Source of the DNA: Adiantum capillus-veneris | Taxonomy: Eukaryota; Streptophyta; Polypodiopsida; Polypodiales; Pteridaceae | Length of the DNA: 64,000 nt | Assembly: GCA_014529385.2 (NCBI GenBank) | Contig: CM043948.1 | Coordinates: 20,326,951-20,390,950 of the forward strand | Reading direction: 5' to 3' | Position numbers and translations under genes: made by a program | In this document: positions 10,131 through 20,714 of the stretch, in pieces | Layout: each line of letters opens with the position of its first letter | Position numbering within the stretch: the stretch's first letter is position 1 | Notes under the pieces: generated by a model | What the model was told of the DNA's origin: nothing | What the model saw: only the letters and a program-made list of their open reading frames with translations | Database searches by the model: none

Positions 10131-11177
10131 ACATAATGTGGTAGATTACTTCGATGATAGAATCAGGGCATTGGGAGTTGACGTACTCGGTCATTTCTTC
10201 AGGTAATCCCATGCAAAATTGTTTCTTTTTCTCGGCGAAGTCTATCTTTTGAAAGACTGTAGCCTTTTGTAAATCCCAATTGTGAATAGACTCACGAGAG
10301 AGAAGCTTAAATGTCTGCCATTCGGTAAGCACTTTGTCATTTGCATCGCTTGCAAGGAATTGCTTCATGATGGAAACTCGTAGAGTTTTCCATGTCTTTG
10401 GGGCTTCACTGTTTGCCACAAAGGCTAGCCCACCATTGACGAGCTAATTTCTAGAAGTGTATAGCTACATGGTGTAGCTTGGAGGACTCCGTGAAACCCT
10501 CGTCTCTAAAGGCCGCATCAAATTGTTGGATGAAGGCCAATACTTTGTCAGTAGTACCAAAGGTGCCATCATAGGTGAGAAAAGAAATACTATTTCCTCC
10601 CTCTTTGAACTCTTGAGCTTTTGTGACCTTCACCACGAACGATAAGATTTACAATGTCCTCCCCTCTTGTATTCTCTAGAAGAATAGCCATAGATTTTGT
10701 TGGAAGAGGAGGAAGGTGAGAAGAAGGAGAAGAGGGTGACCTATTTCTTGCCCTTTTCTTCCTTTGTTTCCTCTCTTCCCTTTCAAAGTGACGAGGAGAA
10801 GGATTGTGGGTGGACCGTTGCCTCTTGGGAGGAGTTGGCGACCATCTAGACTGTCGTCTTCGTGGAAGCACATCTTCAAAAGAGCTTAGAGATTCATTAC
10901 TTTCTCGCTCTTTGCATTCCTTTTCTTGTATGTGAGAGAGTCTTCTTTTGAGGGTCTCATCAAGAGGCCTCCTAAGCTCTCTCTCCTCTTGGAGAGGAAG
11001 GGAAATCCCATAAGCACCACATTGTTGAGTAACTTTGGCTTGCAAAGCAGGGTTGCCCATAGCTTGCAACCTAGTAACAAGATAATTGTCAAACATGGGG
11101 GCATCATCATTAGCACCTTCATGTAAAAAATCAAAGTTATCAATGTTCATTCTATTCTCTTCGTTATTTTCCTCCAT
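10111..11177 (-). pseudogene. Ty3 gag capsid region (gypsy-1)
   Basis: The start is the ATG at 11177 (MEENNEENRMNIDN). It continues through a basic, Ser-rich segment (about 10700-10880) and the capsid-like part at 10111-10419 ([31 protein letters not shown]). Frame breaks occur near 10590-10640 and 10430. The equivalent intact stretch is in gypsy-2 at 20715-23216. Confidence 0.85.
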
Positions 11178-11569
11178 GTTAACAGAATTTGTGTGTTTAC
11201 TTAGTGTATTCTTTGGCAATTCAAAACCTTAGTTGCTACTCCTCGTAGCCTTTAGAAATCAGGACTTAAGCATCTATACCCACGGCTTGAAATGGTTATT
11301 TATAGAGAGTAGTGGAGTGGATATAATATAGCAGAATTGTCAAGGAATAGCTCCGTTTAGACTTCTTATGGCTCAATATGGTAAAGAAATAGGCAAGTCT
11401 AAAAAGACCCCATTATTAAGATCAAAGATCCCGAGGTGTGCACCATATCCCACATAATGGGCTCAGCAAAACCGATAATAGAACCCAGTCCCACTGACTG
11501 ATATAATTAACAAAATTAAACATTAATAGGCTACTTAAAGACCTCTCTTCTTAAGCAAGAAAAGAGAAA

Positions 11570-11587
11570 CCAAATGCTATGATACCA
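11570..11587 (-). other. Primer-binding site, tRNA-iMet type (gypsy-1)
   Basis: The minus strand reads TGGTATCATAGCATTTGG just inside the LTR end. The first residues match the 3' end complement of plant initiator tRNA-Met (TGGTATCAGAGC) with one change. Confidence 0.85.
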
Positions 11588-11588
11588 A

Positions 11589-12268
11589 TGTAATGGAAAG
11601 TCCTAACAACTTTGAGACTAGTGGAATTAAGAGAATTAGAGAGAAACTTTTTGTGAGACTACTTTGAGAGCATAAAGGGTGAACTTAATTGACAGTAAGC
11701 AACATAATCATAGTACTTATTTAACTTGTCATGTACAATACTTTTGCAAGAGAGAGAGTTTAGAGAACTTGACAACAATTGAGGACCGGATTTATGTGGA
11801 GCGGTCCCTTCTCCAATAGGCTTTTGTATTATGGATTCTCCCATCAAGAGAGACTTGGTACAATACAATCTTTGTGTTCCTTGTGACCTAGGTGATGCAA
11901 TGAATATGGAAAGCTTCATGCATCATGAGCATAGCATAGACTTTGAAAAAATAATTAATTATCCCCAGCATCAGCCCCAAGGCCTCAAACACCTTCAAAC
12001 ATGGAGAGAGCTAGCATCACTCTTATTTCTAGCATACATGATAGCATATTAATGAAGATGGATAAGATGGCAAGCTTAATCATTGAATCATGGCTCTTGG
12101 TTGGATTTGCATTCCATAGCCAAGAGTGATGGTGTAGGCTCTCAACTTCTCTACTAGCTTGGAGAAGGAGCTGGCATTCTTGCACTTCACCAAGTGAAGA
12201 ATGAGAGAAAATGAGAGAGAGTGTGAGGGAGTATACCCCCCAAGCACACCCCTTGCTTGCTTTGGTCG

Positions 12269-12305
<37 letters not shown>

Positions 12306-12600
12306 ACCCTTGTAGCTCATGCTTGAAGCTCATTGGGCCCCTCCAAGACTAGTCAATCACATGCAAGAGGCATATCAAGCAACAAGGGTAGGTTTTGGAC
12401 AAGTGCCCTTATTTTCCCTTTGAGGAAGAGGGGCTTGATAATTAATTAGATAATTATTTAATTAATCTAAATGCTCATTGGACCCCTTTTAAGCCTATCC
12501 AATAGGATTCAGGCACACCATGAGGGCAACATGGGTAGGGCCTTGACATGTGTCCTTGCTGTCTCTTGAGGCTTGGGCTTACCTTGTGTGTGTGTGTGTG
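11589..12600 (-). repeat. Partial 5' LTR of gypsy-1
   Basis: Plus-strand sequence starting TGTAATGGAAAGTCC is homologous along its length to the gypsy-2 LTR that starts TGTAATGGAATTT at 23630. Shared blocks include GAGGACCGGATTTATGTGGA and GTAGCTCATGCTTGAAGCTC. Homology stops in a (TG)n tract near 12585-12610. The outer roughly 600 bases (start of U3) present in the gypsy-2 LTR are missing, replaced by unrelated sequence. Confidence 0.85.
12270..12305. repeat. 36-base poly(C) homopolymer in the LTR
   Basis: An uninterrupted run of 36 C lies where the gypsy-2 LTRs have a much shorter run (about 7). It can form a G-quadruplex on one strand and an i-motif on the other. Slippage or assembly error could affect its length. 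Confidence 0.9.
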
Positions 12601-13487
12601 TGTGTGTGTTTGTTTGTTTTTGTGTGTAGATGTTTTATCATAAATAATAAGACATAATTGAACTTTACATTCAAAAGATAATTGGCTTCAGAATAAAGAC
12701 ATGATAAGTACAAAAACAACTCAGCCTTAGAATTATCTTTGTACAAAGTTTGTAAGAATGAAGCCCCATTCCAGTATACAAATGATAGAAGAACTTCCCT
12801 TGCAGTAGGTGTATGTGTAATCCTATGTTGGACAACTTGTTAAAGCCAAAAAAAACTTTCCAAGAAAAGATAGAGTCCTTACCTACATCCATCCAAACAA
12901 GACAACAAATATGTTAGCCGTGGATGTGTTTTACAGGTATCAATGGACTATACCAATTGTTATCAATGTCCATCTTACAAAACTTTTTCTAACTTACAAG
13001 CTTAGTACTCCATAGTATTTATGTAAGAAATGTTTTCTTTTTATAAAAAATCCCAAAGTTTCTAAAAAAAGAATATCATTTTGATTAGAAGTCCATCACC
13101 CCTTCTAATCCAAGTATCTGAATCCCCCCTTTTAATTTTTTATGAGTTTTAAAGTTATGAAAACTCCACCATATGAATTTTATAAAAGAGTTTTTAGAAA
13201 GTTCCATTTATAGTTCTTACAAAGCATCAAGTTCGTTTAAGTTTGTTTTTAGGTCAGATACCCATCATGGTATATGGACTCCAAATCATCCCACAATTTT
13301 TTTATCACTTCACCTTATACATCTATTTAGAAAACCAAGTAACAAGGATCCCAAGCGTATACAATCCAAGCCTTGAATTCAACCATGAAGTCTAAAGGAA
13401 AAATATATATACCATGCTCAAGTACTAGTACCAAATCAATTACCAAAGCTACAAAAGGAGATACACCCGCCTATGTGAATGCAGATA
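12601..13487. other. Unassigned AT-rich spacer
   Basis: No recognisable coding or element signature is visible. ORFs at 12671-12892 and 13173-13376 have no familiar motif. The right part may belong to the same decayed element as 25437-28513, because the following 13488-13633 segment is duplicated there. Confidence 0.4.
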
Positions 13488-13633
13488 ATGCAATGTATAT
13501 TCTATCCCAGTCCATAGAGTAATGACCAAGTACAACCACGGTGTGCAACCGGGCCCAACATCCCCATGAACCTTTAAAAATTATTTAATATCATCGTGTA
13601 GTAGGACAGAAAACATCACCCCCATGTATGTAC
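13488..13633. repeat. Left copy of a diverged ~145-bp direct duplication flanking copia-1
   Basis: Sequence from TGTATATTCTATCCCAGTCC to CCCCCATGTATGTAC recurs at 25440-25590 directly after copia-1 (shared GAGTAATGACCAAGTACAAC and GACAGAAAACATCACCCCC). The copies differ at many positions, roughly 15 per cent by eye. They are therefore an older tandem repeat into whose boundary copia-1 inserted, not part of the insertion itself. Confidence 0.8.
13629..13633. repeat. Target-site duplication TGTAC (copia-1, left)
   Basis: TGTAC lies directly before the LTR start and recurs at 25432-25436 directly after the 3' LTR end. Confidence 0.8.
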
Positions 13634-13772
13634 TGTTGGGATTCAGGCCAATTGGCCGGACATCCCACTTACTACTAACCCATCTACTAACTTAACCATT
13701 ATACACTTATTCTTTAATACAACAGAGTAAGGAGCTGCACAGGATAACGTCACTGTGCGCTCCACCCAAAGA

Positions 13773-13848
<76 letters not shown>

Positions 13849-13882
13849 CTTGCACTCACACACTCTTCTCGCGGCACCTTCA
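13634..13882 (+). repeat. 5' LTR of copia-1
   Basis: The 249-bp LTR begins TGTTGGGATTCAGGCC and ends GCGGCACCTTCA. Nearly a third of it is a (CT)n tract at about 13777-13845. The 3' LTR (19076-19150 plus 25263-25431) matches it, with a shorter CT tract and a changed last dinucleotide (TA for CA). Confidence 0.9.
13777..13845. repeat. (CT)n microsatellite within copia-1 LTR
   Basis: About 34 CT units. The same tract at the same LTR position (25333-25387) is about 27 units long. Confidence 0.95.
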
Positions 13883-13884
13883 AC

Positions 13885-13900
13885 TGGTATCAAAGCAGGG
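13885..13900 (+). other. Primer-binding site, tRNA-iMet type (copia-1)
   Basis: TGGTATCAAAGCAGGG follows the LTR end after two bases. It matches the initiator tRNA-Met complement TGGTATCAGAGC with one change. Confidence 0.85.
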
Positions 13901-15016
13901 TTTGTGCTTTTCGTTTTCGCATCCGTGCACGTGCGTACTTTCAAAAGTGCAAACAGGTTTCCGATTTTGGCATCGACAAATTCAGCATTCCGAGAGCGTT
14001 TCCAGTAGGGATTCTGCAGTTTTACCCCCCTTTCGAAGCTGTTCGTGCAGTCGAAAGCTTCATCCGAGCTATGCTTCAGGAGTTGTATCTTTTAACTCCA
14101 CTTTTGCTACAGCTACAGCTACAACTACATGACACATGTGCAAGTTGTTCAGAGACTATTTTGGGAGTGGTATATAGCCGTTTTATGGCTATTATGTGTT
14201 ATTGAGATGGTGTTTATGGGTTGATTAGGAGCACTTTTTGGCATCGACATTGTCTCGGGTTTTTAAGGCATCCATCTCCTCATAGGTTCTTGCATACATA
14301 CAGGACATCCAGGTTTCTTACAGGTTGCAGTGGTTTGCATCAACACAAGTTTCAGAGGGAGTACTTGATGCGCATATGCATTGTTTTGGCACTTTTATTA
14401 GTGCTTGAGCTCGTTTGAGAGTAGTTTTACTCCCCCTAGGGATTTTTTTATTGCACCACATTTTGTTTGGTGCCTGTTTGAGTGCGTATACTGCACCTTA
14501 CACTATTGTTGATAGTGGATGTACGTTGAGTTGCAAAAATTGCCATATGTACCTTTTGTGGAGCCCATTTGGCTTGTTTCTGGTAGTCCCGGCCGTTTCT
14601 CATACTCGATTTGGAGGCCCTTTCTGAGACTGGGTTGGTTTCTTGTCTGCATAACCTTTTGTGAGGGTCAATAGCGTGAGGTTTTCTTGAGCTAGGGGAT
14701 TCTCGAATGTTGAGATTCTTTAAGTGATACAGGTTGCTGGAGTACCCCTTTTTTGTGGCCTCACCATAGGACATGTATAGAGAGGGCTAGGTGAATTTGA
14801 CGTTGTGTTGGTAGTCTTGGGTCAGCTTTTTGAACTTTTTATGCGTAGTTAGTGGTTGATGCACCTGTCTTATCCTTTGAGAGCATTACTTTTGATGCGT
14901 TACTGATCTCTTGTGACAGTTTTGGATTGATATTCTCTCATTTTTTTGGGGAAACTCTGTCGAATTTTTCCCAGAATTACTAGTGTTTATCGCCATATCA
15001 TCTTTAGCTTGCAGCC
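13901..15016 (+). other. copia-1 untranslated leader
   Basis: About 1.1 kb between primer site and gag start. It is T-rich and without protein signatures. Short ORFs (14221-14627 and others) show no family motif. Leaders of this length are usual in some Ty1 lineages and would hold the packaging signal. Confidence 0.6.
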
Positions 15017-15641
15017 ATGTAATCTAGTGGTGAAACAGATATTTACAATATCCGAAAATTTGATGGGACGAATTTTGCTATTTGGAATTAAAGAGAATAT
15101 TCAAGATGTTCTTATACAAAAAGGTTAGTTGGATCCTATCATGGAGCACCGAGAGGGCAAGTATACAGATGTTGAGTGGGAGAAACTTGATGCTAAGGCC
15201 AAATCTACCCTCCATTTGCATTTGGCTGAATCTCTGTACTTTACTCTAGTTGGAGAAAGGACTACTAGAGATGTATGGGATAATTTGTGTTCTAGTTATG
15301 AGAACAAAAGTGCCACTAATGAGGTTTTCTTGATGAAGAAGCTGTTTGACCTTTGTATGAAGGAAGAGGGCACTATTTCTACTCATATTAATGAGTTCAA
15401 TATCATTTTCACTCAGTTGACCACGCAGGGTTGGGTCTTCAATGAGGAAATCAAATGTATCTTCTTGCTATGTAGTTTACCCTCGTCTTGGGATATGTTC
15501 TTTACTGCAATTAGCAACTCGGCACTTGGTACCAGTCTAGTGTACAATGACATCCTTGGGAGTCTGTTTACCGAGGAGATTCATAGGAAATCTCTCGAAG
15601 GCAAGAAGGATGGTGATGCGTATGTTGCTAGTGATAGATAG
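15017..15641 (+). pseudogene. Ty1/copia gag (UBN2 family)
   Basis: The gag start is at ATG 15017 but the next codon is TAA. The motif IRKFDGTNFAIW follows, and two further stops precede the open stretch 15129-15641. That stretch carries the UBN2 gag pattern: LDAKAKSTLHLHL, DVWDNLCSSYENK, FLMKKLFDLCMKEEG, HINEFNIIFTQL, LPSSWDMFFTAISN. It would have formed the capsid. Three nonsense codons near the start make it non-functional. Confidence 0.85.
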
Positions 15642-16269
15642 AGGGGTCGCACTCAAAGTTGTGCCAAAAGCAAGGAACGTGGGGGACTCACACAATAAGT
15701 CTCGGGGTTCTATGCATAATGTCGAGTGCTATCCCTACCATAAAAAAGTGCATGTGAAGAAGGATTGTAGGAAATGGCAACAAAGCAATAAGGATAAACA
15801 ATTCAGTGAAACTTCTAAGTCTTATGACTCAAACAAGGGCAAAGAAAACTTAGAGGAGATCAATTTGCTAGAGTCTTCAAATGCTCCTATTGTAGAGACT
15901 CTTCCAGCGGTTGTTATGCCACTTACCTCTGACGCCTGTGACGTATTGGTCTTCACAGCAGATCTACCTATCGAGGCTCTTGTTATAGAAGATGCGCAGT
16001 ATGCACAGAATTGGATAGTAGATTCTATTGCGAGTTTCCATGTGACACCACATAGAAAGTGGTTCTCTACTTATTCTTACTCTTGTGGCAAAGTGAGACT
16101 TGGTGATGCTTATGAACTAGACATTGAGGGTGTCGGAAACGTCAAATTGCATCTAAGGAATGGCACGCACTTTATTTTATGTAATGTCAGACATGTGCCC
16201 AAGTTGATTAAAAGCTTGATTTCTGTTGGTCAGATTTGGAAATGGTTCATGGATAGTACGCAAAGGTAA
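15642..16269 (+). pseudogene. Ty1 nucleocapsid and protease (copia-1)
   Basis: The frame shifts by one relative to gag. The knuckle reads CYPYHKKVHVKKDC, with Tyr where the second Cys of CCHC is expected. The protease site is WIVDSIASFHVTP, where functional copies read D-[ST]-G-[AC]-[ST], so the catalytic-loop Gly is Ile here. The GAG-pre-integrase-like wording VRHVPKLIKSLISVGQ follows. The protease is inactive by these changes. Confidence 0.85.
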
Positions 16270-17146
16270 TCTTGTTGTACTCAGAGGTTAGAAGCATGGT
16301 ACCTAGTATTCCATGCATGTGTCAGATGTTGGTCATGATTACATATCTATTGCGAGCTGCCGTCTACTGAGTTGTGGCAATGCTGGCTAGGTCATATTAT
16401 CCAAAAAGGAATGAGAACTCTGACTCGGTTTGTCTATTTACCTGTCTTGTCTTATGTTGACTTTCCTATTTGTGAGCATTGTATCTATGGCAAACAGACT
16501 AGGTCCGTTCACTTACCATTGGGTCAAAAGCAAGCTGAACGTCTAGATTTAGTACATAGTGATGTTTGTGTTCTTATGTCAACCAAATCTCTAGGGGGGG
16601 GGGCAGCTATTTTGTGACATTCATAGATGACTCTACTCAAAAGGTGTGGGCATATCCTTTGAAACATAAGGATCAAGTTCTTCCTGTGCTCTAGAATTTT
16701 TTCGCACTCGTTGAGAATCAGTCTAGCAAGAAACTCAAGAGGTTGCGGATTGACAACGGTGGAGAGTATGTCTCCAAGGAGTTTGACAATTTTTGTGCTA
16801 AAAGGTAAGTTTACTGCACCATACACACCAGCTCAGAATGGAGTTGCTGAGAGCATGAATCGTACAATTCAGGGAAGGAGTCACAGCCATGCTTTCTAGG
16901 GAAAATCTCACACAAGTCTTTTGGGCAGAAGCCTTCTTGACCATAGTGCACATTATAAATCATTTTCCTAGTACGCCATTGAATCATGAGATTCGAGAAG
17001 CGATATGTTCTAAATGTAAGCCCCACTATGACCATCTACGTGTTTTTAGTTGTGAAGCTTATGCTCACGTGCCTGAACAACTTTGAAAAAAGTTATAGCC
17101 AAAGTTACACAAATGTATTTTCATTGGATATGGTGTAGATGGAGAG
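16270..17146 (+). pseudogene. Ty1 integrase (copia-1)
   Basis: Remnants in several frames: the GAG-pre-integrase zinc part (LWQCWLGHII, CEHCIYGKQTR), core start LDLVHSDVC, RLRIDNGGEY, then YTPAQNGVAESMNRTIQ carrying the catalytic Glu, then the HYDHLRVFSCEAYAHVP C-terminal hallmark. A run of 10 G at 16594-16603 sits at the end of the first core segment and shifts the frame. Confidence 0.85.
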
Positions 17147-18256
17147 ATGGGATATCATCTCTGGCACCCAGAATCTCGTCGAGTCATCCGTAGATCAGAT
17201 GTGATCTTCAATGAGTCAAAGATGCATAAACAACCTATCAAGGAAATAGAGATTTGGAGAGTCACTTTTGAGGATGTTGCCTCAAAGATAGTGAAATCAA
17301 CTCAGCGGGCTAGTGATTTACCTTCCACTAGCAATGCTCCAGAGGGAGCAGATAGCAGTGTTCAAGGAGTGAGACGGTCTACTAGAGTCTGTCGTCCACA
17401 TGCGCGTTTCAAGCCAGGTCTTGATTACATCATGTTGACCGATTGCGGTGAGCCAAGCTACTACCAAGAAGCCACGATGATGGATGATGTGGTGAAGTGG
17501 GAGCAGGCTATGGAATCTGAGTATAACACGATTCTGGCTAATAACACTTGGGACTTGGTAGAACTGCCAAATGATGCAAAATCTTTACCTTGCAAATGGG
17601 TTTACAAGAAGAAATTTACCTCAGGTGATCCAAATCCAAACTACAAGGCTAGACTTGTAGCCAAAGGGTTCAAACAACAAAAGGGAGTCAATTTTGATGA
17701 AATCTTCTCGCCTGTAGTCAAGATGACAATGCTTAGAACCGTACTTGGTCTTGTAGCGATTGAGGACATGGAACTTGTCCAAATGGATGTGAAGACAGCA
17801 TTGCTTCACGGGGATCACGGTGAGGATGTCTACATGCAGCAGCATGAAGGGTTTGTTCAGGAGAACGCATCTCGTGAGGAGCTAGTATGTAAGCTCAAAA
17901 AGGCACTTTATGGCTTAAAGCAGGGTTCAAGGCAATGGTATCATAAATTTGATGTATGTATGAGGTCTCAAGGATATAAAAGGAGCGAAGAGGATCACTG
18001 CTTGTACACAAGAAAGCTAGATGATGGCTCGATGATCATTCTAGTTTTGTATGTTGATGAAATGCTTATAGCTGAGAAATCCATTGCGGAAATTGCCAGC
18101 TTGAAGAAAACACTTAGCAATAATTTTGCAATGAAAGATTTGGGGGATGCTACACACTTTCTTGGCATGAGAATCAAAAGAGATCGCAAACGTCGTATTC
18201 TTGAGTTATCTCAGGAAACATACATTGAGAAAGTTTTGCAGTGTTTCAATATGTAG
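17147..18256 (+). pseudogene. Ty1 reverse transcriptase (copia-1)
   Basis: This long open frame of 369 codons covers the integrase tail (YHLWHPESRRVIRRSDVIFN) and the RVT_2 reverse transcriptase (CKWVYKKKFTSGDPNPNYKA, RLVAKGFKQQKGVNFDEIF, LVQMDVKTALLHGD, KLKKALYGLKQGSRQWYHKF). The catalytic box reads LVLYVDEML, with Glu where YVDD has the second Asp. The frame ends at TAG immediately before a run of nine G (18256-18264). Confidence 0.9.
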
Positions 18257-19000
18257 GGGGGGGGAAGCATTGAGTACCCCAATGCAGGAATTCTTGAAAC
18301 TCGGCAAGGAAGATGCACCCAAATCTGATGTTGAGCGAGCTGAAATGGCTAAGTTACCATATTGTTTGGTAGTGGGCAGTCTCATGTATGCTATGGTGGC
18401 CACAAGATCAGACATTGCTTTTGTAGTGGGAGTGGTGAGCCGATATAGGGCAAATCCTGGCAGCAAGCATTGGGAAGCAGTTAAGCACATTCTTAGGTAC
18501 CTCAAAGGTACGGTCGGCATGTGTTACGCTTCAGGAACAGTGATGCATCCATCGTGGGTTATGCGGATGTAGACTATGCAGGTTGTGTTGAAAATAGGAG
18601 ATCGACATCTGGCTATGTTTTCATATTCACTGGAGTAGTAGTATCTTGGAGGTCATGTCTTCAAGATTGTATGTCATCTTCCACTATGAAAGCAGAGTAC
18701 GTTGCATTGTCGGATGCAAGTAAAGAGGATGTATGGTTATCTCGGTTGGACAAAAATCTTGGCATTGACGAGACTCCAGTGATGTATTGTGATAGTCAGA
18801 GTGCTCTTGCATTGGCAAGGAATCCCGTGTTTCACTCCAAATAGAAACACATTGAAGTCAGGTATCATCTCATGAGAGATTTCTTGGCCAAAAAGCTCAT
18901 TGATTTGGTCAAGGTACACACTAACGACAACCCAACAGATGCTTTGACAAAAGGCTTAGCTTTGGAGCGGTTTACACATTGCAGTGAGTTGATGGGTATA
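18257..19000 (+). pseudogene. Ty1 RNase H and polyprotein end (copia-1)
   Basis: After the G run, the sequence resumes with EALSTPMQEFLKLG, the MYAMVATRSDIAFVVGVVSRY segment, then a frame change and the RNase H part (GYADVDYAGCVENRRSTSGY, MKAEYVALSDASKE, YCDSQSALALARNPVFHSK followed by TAG). The last motif is the RNase H end typical of Ty1. A short tail to about 19000 (DNPTDALTKGL) completes the polyprotein. Confidence 0.88.
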
Positions 19001-19075
19001 GGTTGAAGCCACTAGATTGCTTCACGGTTGTACATACCAAGTCACTTAAGCTGTGTTGACCTTCAAGTGGGAGTT

Positions 19076-19150
19076 TGTTGGGATTCAGGCCAACTGGACG
19101 GACATCCCACTTACTACTAACCCATCTACTAACTTAACCATTATACACTT
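19076..19150 (+). repeat. 3' LTR of copia-1, first part
   Basis: It starts TGTTGGGATTCAGGCCAACT after the purine-rich AAGTGGGAGTT tract and is identical in layout to 13634-13708. It stops where gypsy-2 inserted. The last five bases, CACTT (19146-19150), are duplicated at 25258-25262. Confidence 0.92.
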
Positions 19151-20403
19151 TGTAATGGAATTTTCCTATTCAATTTGAGAGTAGCGGAGTTTAATGAGAG
19201 TACTTTCAAGAAATGATTTTGTGAGCATAGCGGGTAGACATAATTGAAGATAGCAACATAATTATAGCAATTAGTTAACTTGTCATAGACAATACTTTTG
19301 CAAGAGAGAGAATTTAGAGAACATGACAACAGTTGAGGACCGGATTTATGTGGAGCCGGTCCCCCCTCCAATAGGCATTTGTATTATGATTTCTCCCATA
19401 AAGAGAGACTTGTTACAATACATTCTTTGTGTTCCTTGTGACCTAGGTGAAGCAATGAAGATGGAAAGCTTCATGCATCACCATCATAGCATAACCTAAA
19501 CTTGAAGAAAGCTTTAACTATACCAAGCCTCAGTCCCAAGACCTCAAACACCTTCGAAGGTGGAGAGAGCTAGCAGGGAATGAGGGTAGGGAAGATGAAG
19601 AAGAAACATTTCGTAGGAGAAAGAATTAGTTCCTCACTTATCATACTCTTGTTGCTAGCATACATAATAGCATAGTAATGAAGAAGAAGGAGATGGCAAG
19701 CTTAAGCATTGAAGCATGGCTCTTGGTTGGATTTGCACTCCATAGCCAAGAGTGTTGGTGTAGGCTCTCAACCTTTACTTGCTTGGAGAGGGAGCTCTTC
19801 CACTTTGCATAGCACACAATGAGAGTGTTTGTGAGTGTGTGTGGGTGAGTATACCCCCTAAGCACCCCCCTAGATTTCTTGGGTTGACCCCCCCATTGTA
19901 GCTCATGCTTGAAGCTCATTGGACCCCTCCAGGCCTAGCCAATCACAAGCAGAAGCCATTACAAGCAACAGGGATAGTCTTGGGACAAGTGTCCCCCTTT
20001 CCCCTTTGAGAGAGAGGACTCCATAAATTCAAAACAAATTAGATAATTCAAGTAATTTATCATTGAACCCCTTTGAAGCCTAGTCAATAGGCTTCAAGCA
20101 ACACATGAAGGTAACATGGGTAGGGACCTGACATGTGTCCTTGCTGCCTCTTCAAGCTGGGGCTTCCCTTGTGAGTGTGAGTGTGTGTTCTCTCTCTAAT
20201 CCCTAGGAAAAGGGCTTGCCCCCCCTCTTGTAGGTATGCTTTTGACTTTAGGAGCTCAAGCACCTTAGCCATCAAGCATGACAAAGCACTTGGACTAGGC
20301 GGTATTCCCACAAGCATCTCAGGCAAGCATGTCAAGGCACCTCAAGCATGGAGTAAGTCAAGCACCTCAAGCACCTTAATCAAGCACCTCAAGCACGACA
20401 AGC
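19151..20403 (-). repeat. Truncated 3' LTR of gypsy-2
   Basis: It matches 23630 onward with only scattered differences. It ends in the CAAGCACCTC repeat zone, where the sequence changes at GACAAGC to pol sequence (TTAACGTTCTTC). The missing part corresponds to the U3 start. Confidence 0.9.
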
Positions 20404-20714
20404 TTAACGTTCTTCTTTGTTAAGTCATGTGGTGGTCCTGCTACTTGAGAGAATTTTTCTATGAAGCGTCTGTAGTATGCACACATACCAATAAAGCTTC
20501 TTAGCTCATGTAGATTCCTTGGGTTAGGCCATGATTTTATTACCTCTAACTTTGATGGATCCATACGAATACCATCGTGAGAGATAATATGACCTAGATA
20601 TTGAATCTCTTGAAGGAAGAATTCACTTTTCTTTTGGTTGAGAAAAAGTTTGTTTTCCCTCAAGGCTTGAAAAATCACTTGGAGATGTTGCTTATGTTCC
20701 TCGAAAGATTTGGA
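20404..20714 (-). pseudogene. Ty3 RT C-terminal part, truncated by deletion (gypsy-2)
   Basis: The minus-strand frame contains ALRENKLFLNQKKSEFFLQ, YLGHIISHDGIRMDPSKLE, NLHELRSFIGMCAYYRRFIE and DLTKKN, after which it runs into LTR sequence. RNase H and integrase are absent. It is separated from the main polyprotein by a stop right after the FFDDII active-site box. Confidence 0.88.

Larger units (their letters stand above)
408..12600 (-). mobile_element. gypsy-1: decayed Ty3/gypsy LTR retrotransposon, split by CACTA-1
   Basis: Read on the minus strand, the order is partial 5' LTR (11589-12600), tRNA-iMet primer site, gag, protease, RT, RNase H and integrase, which is the standard Ty3 order. 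The reading frame is broken many times. The 6.2 kb block 1397-7629 is a foreign CACTA element inserted in the integrase. Protein wording is close to gypsy-2 at 19151-25257, so the two belong to one family, and gypsy-1 is clearly the more decayed. No left LTR or target duplication could be found inside the window. Confidence 0.85.
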
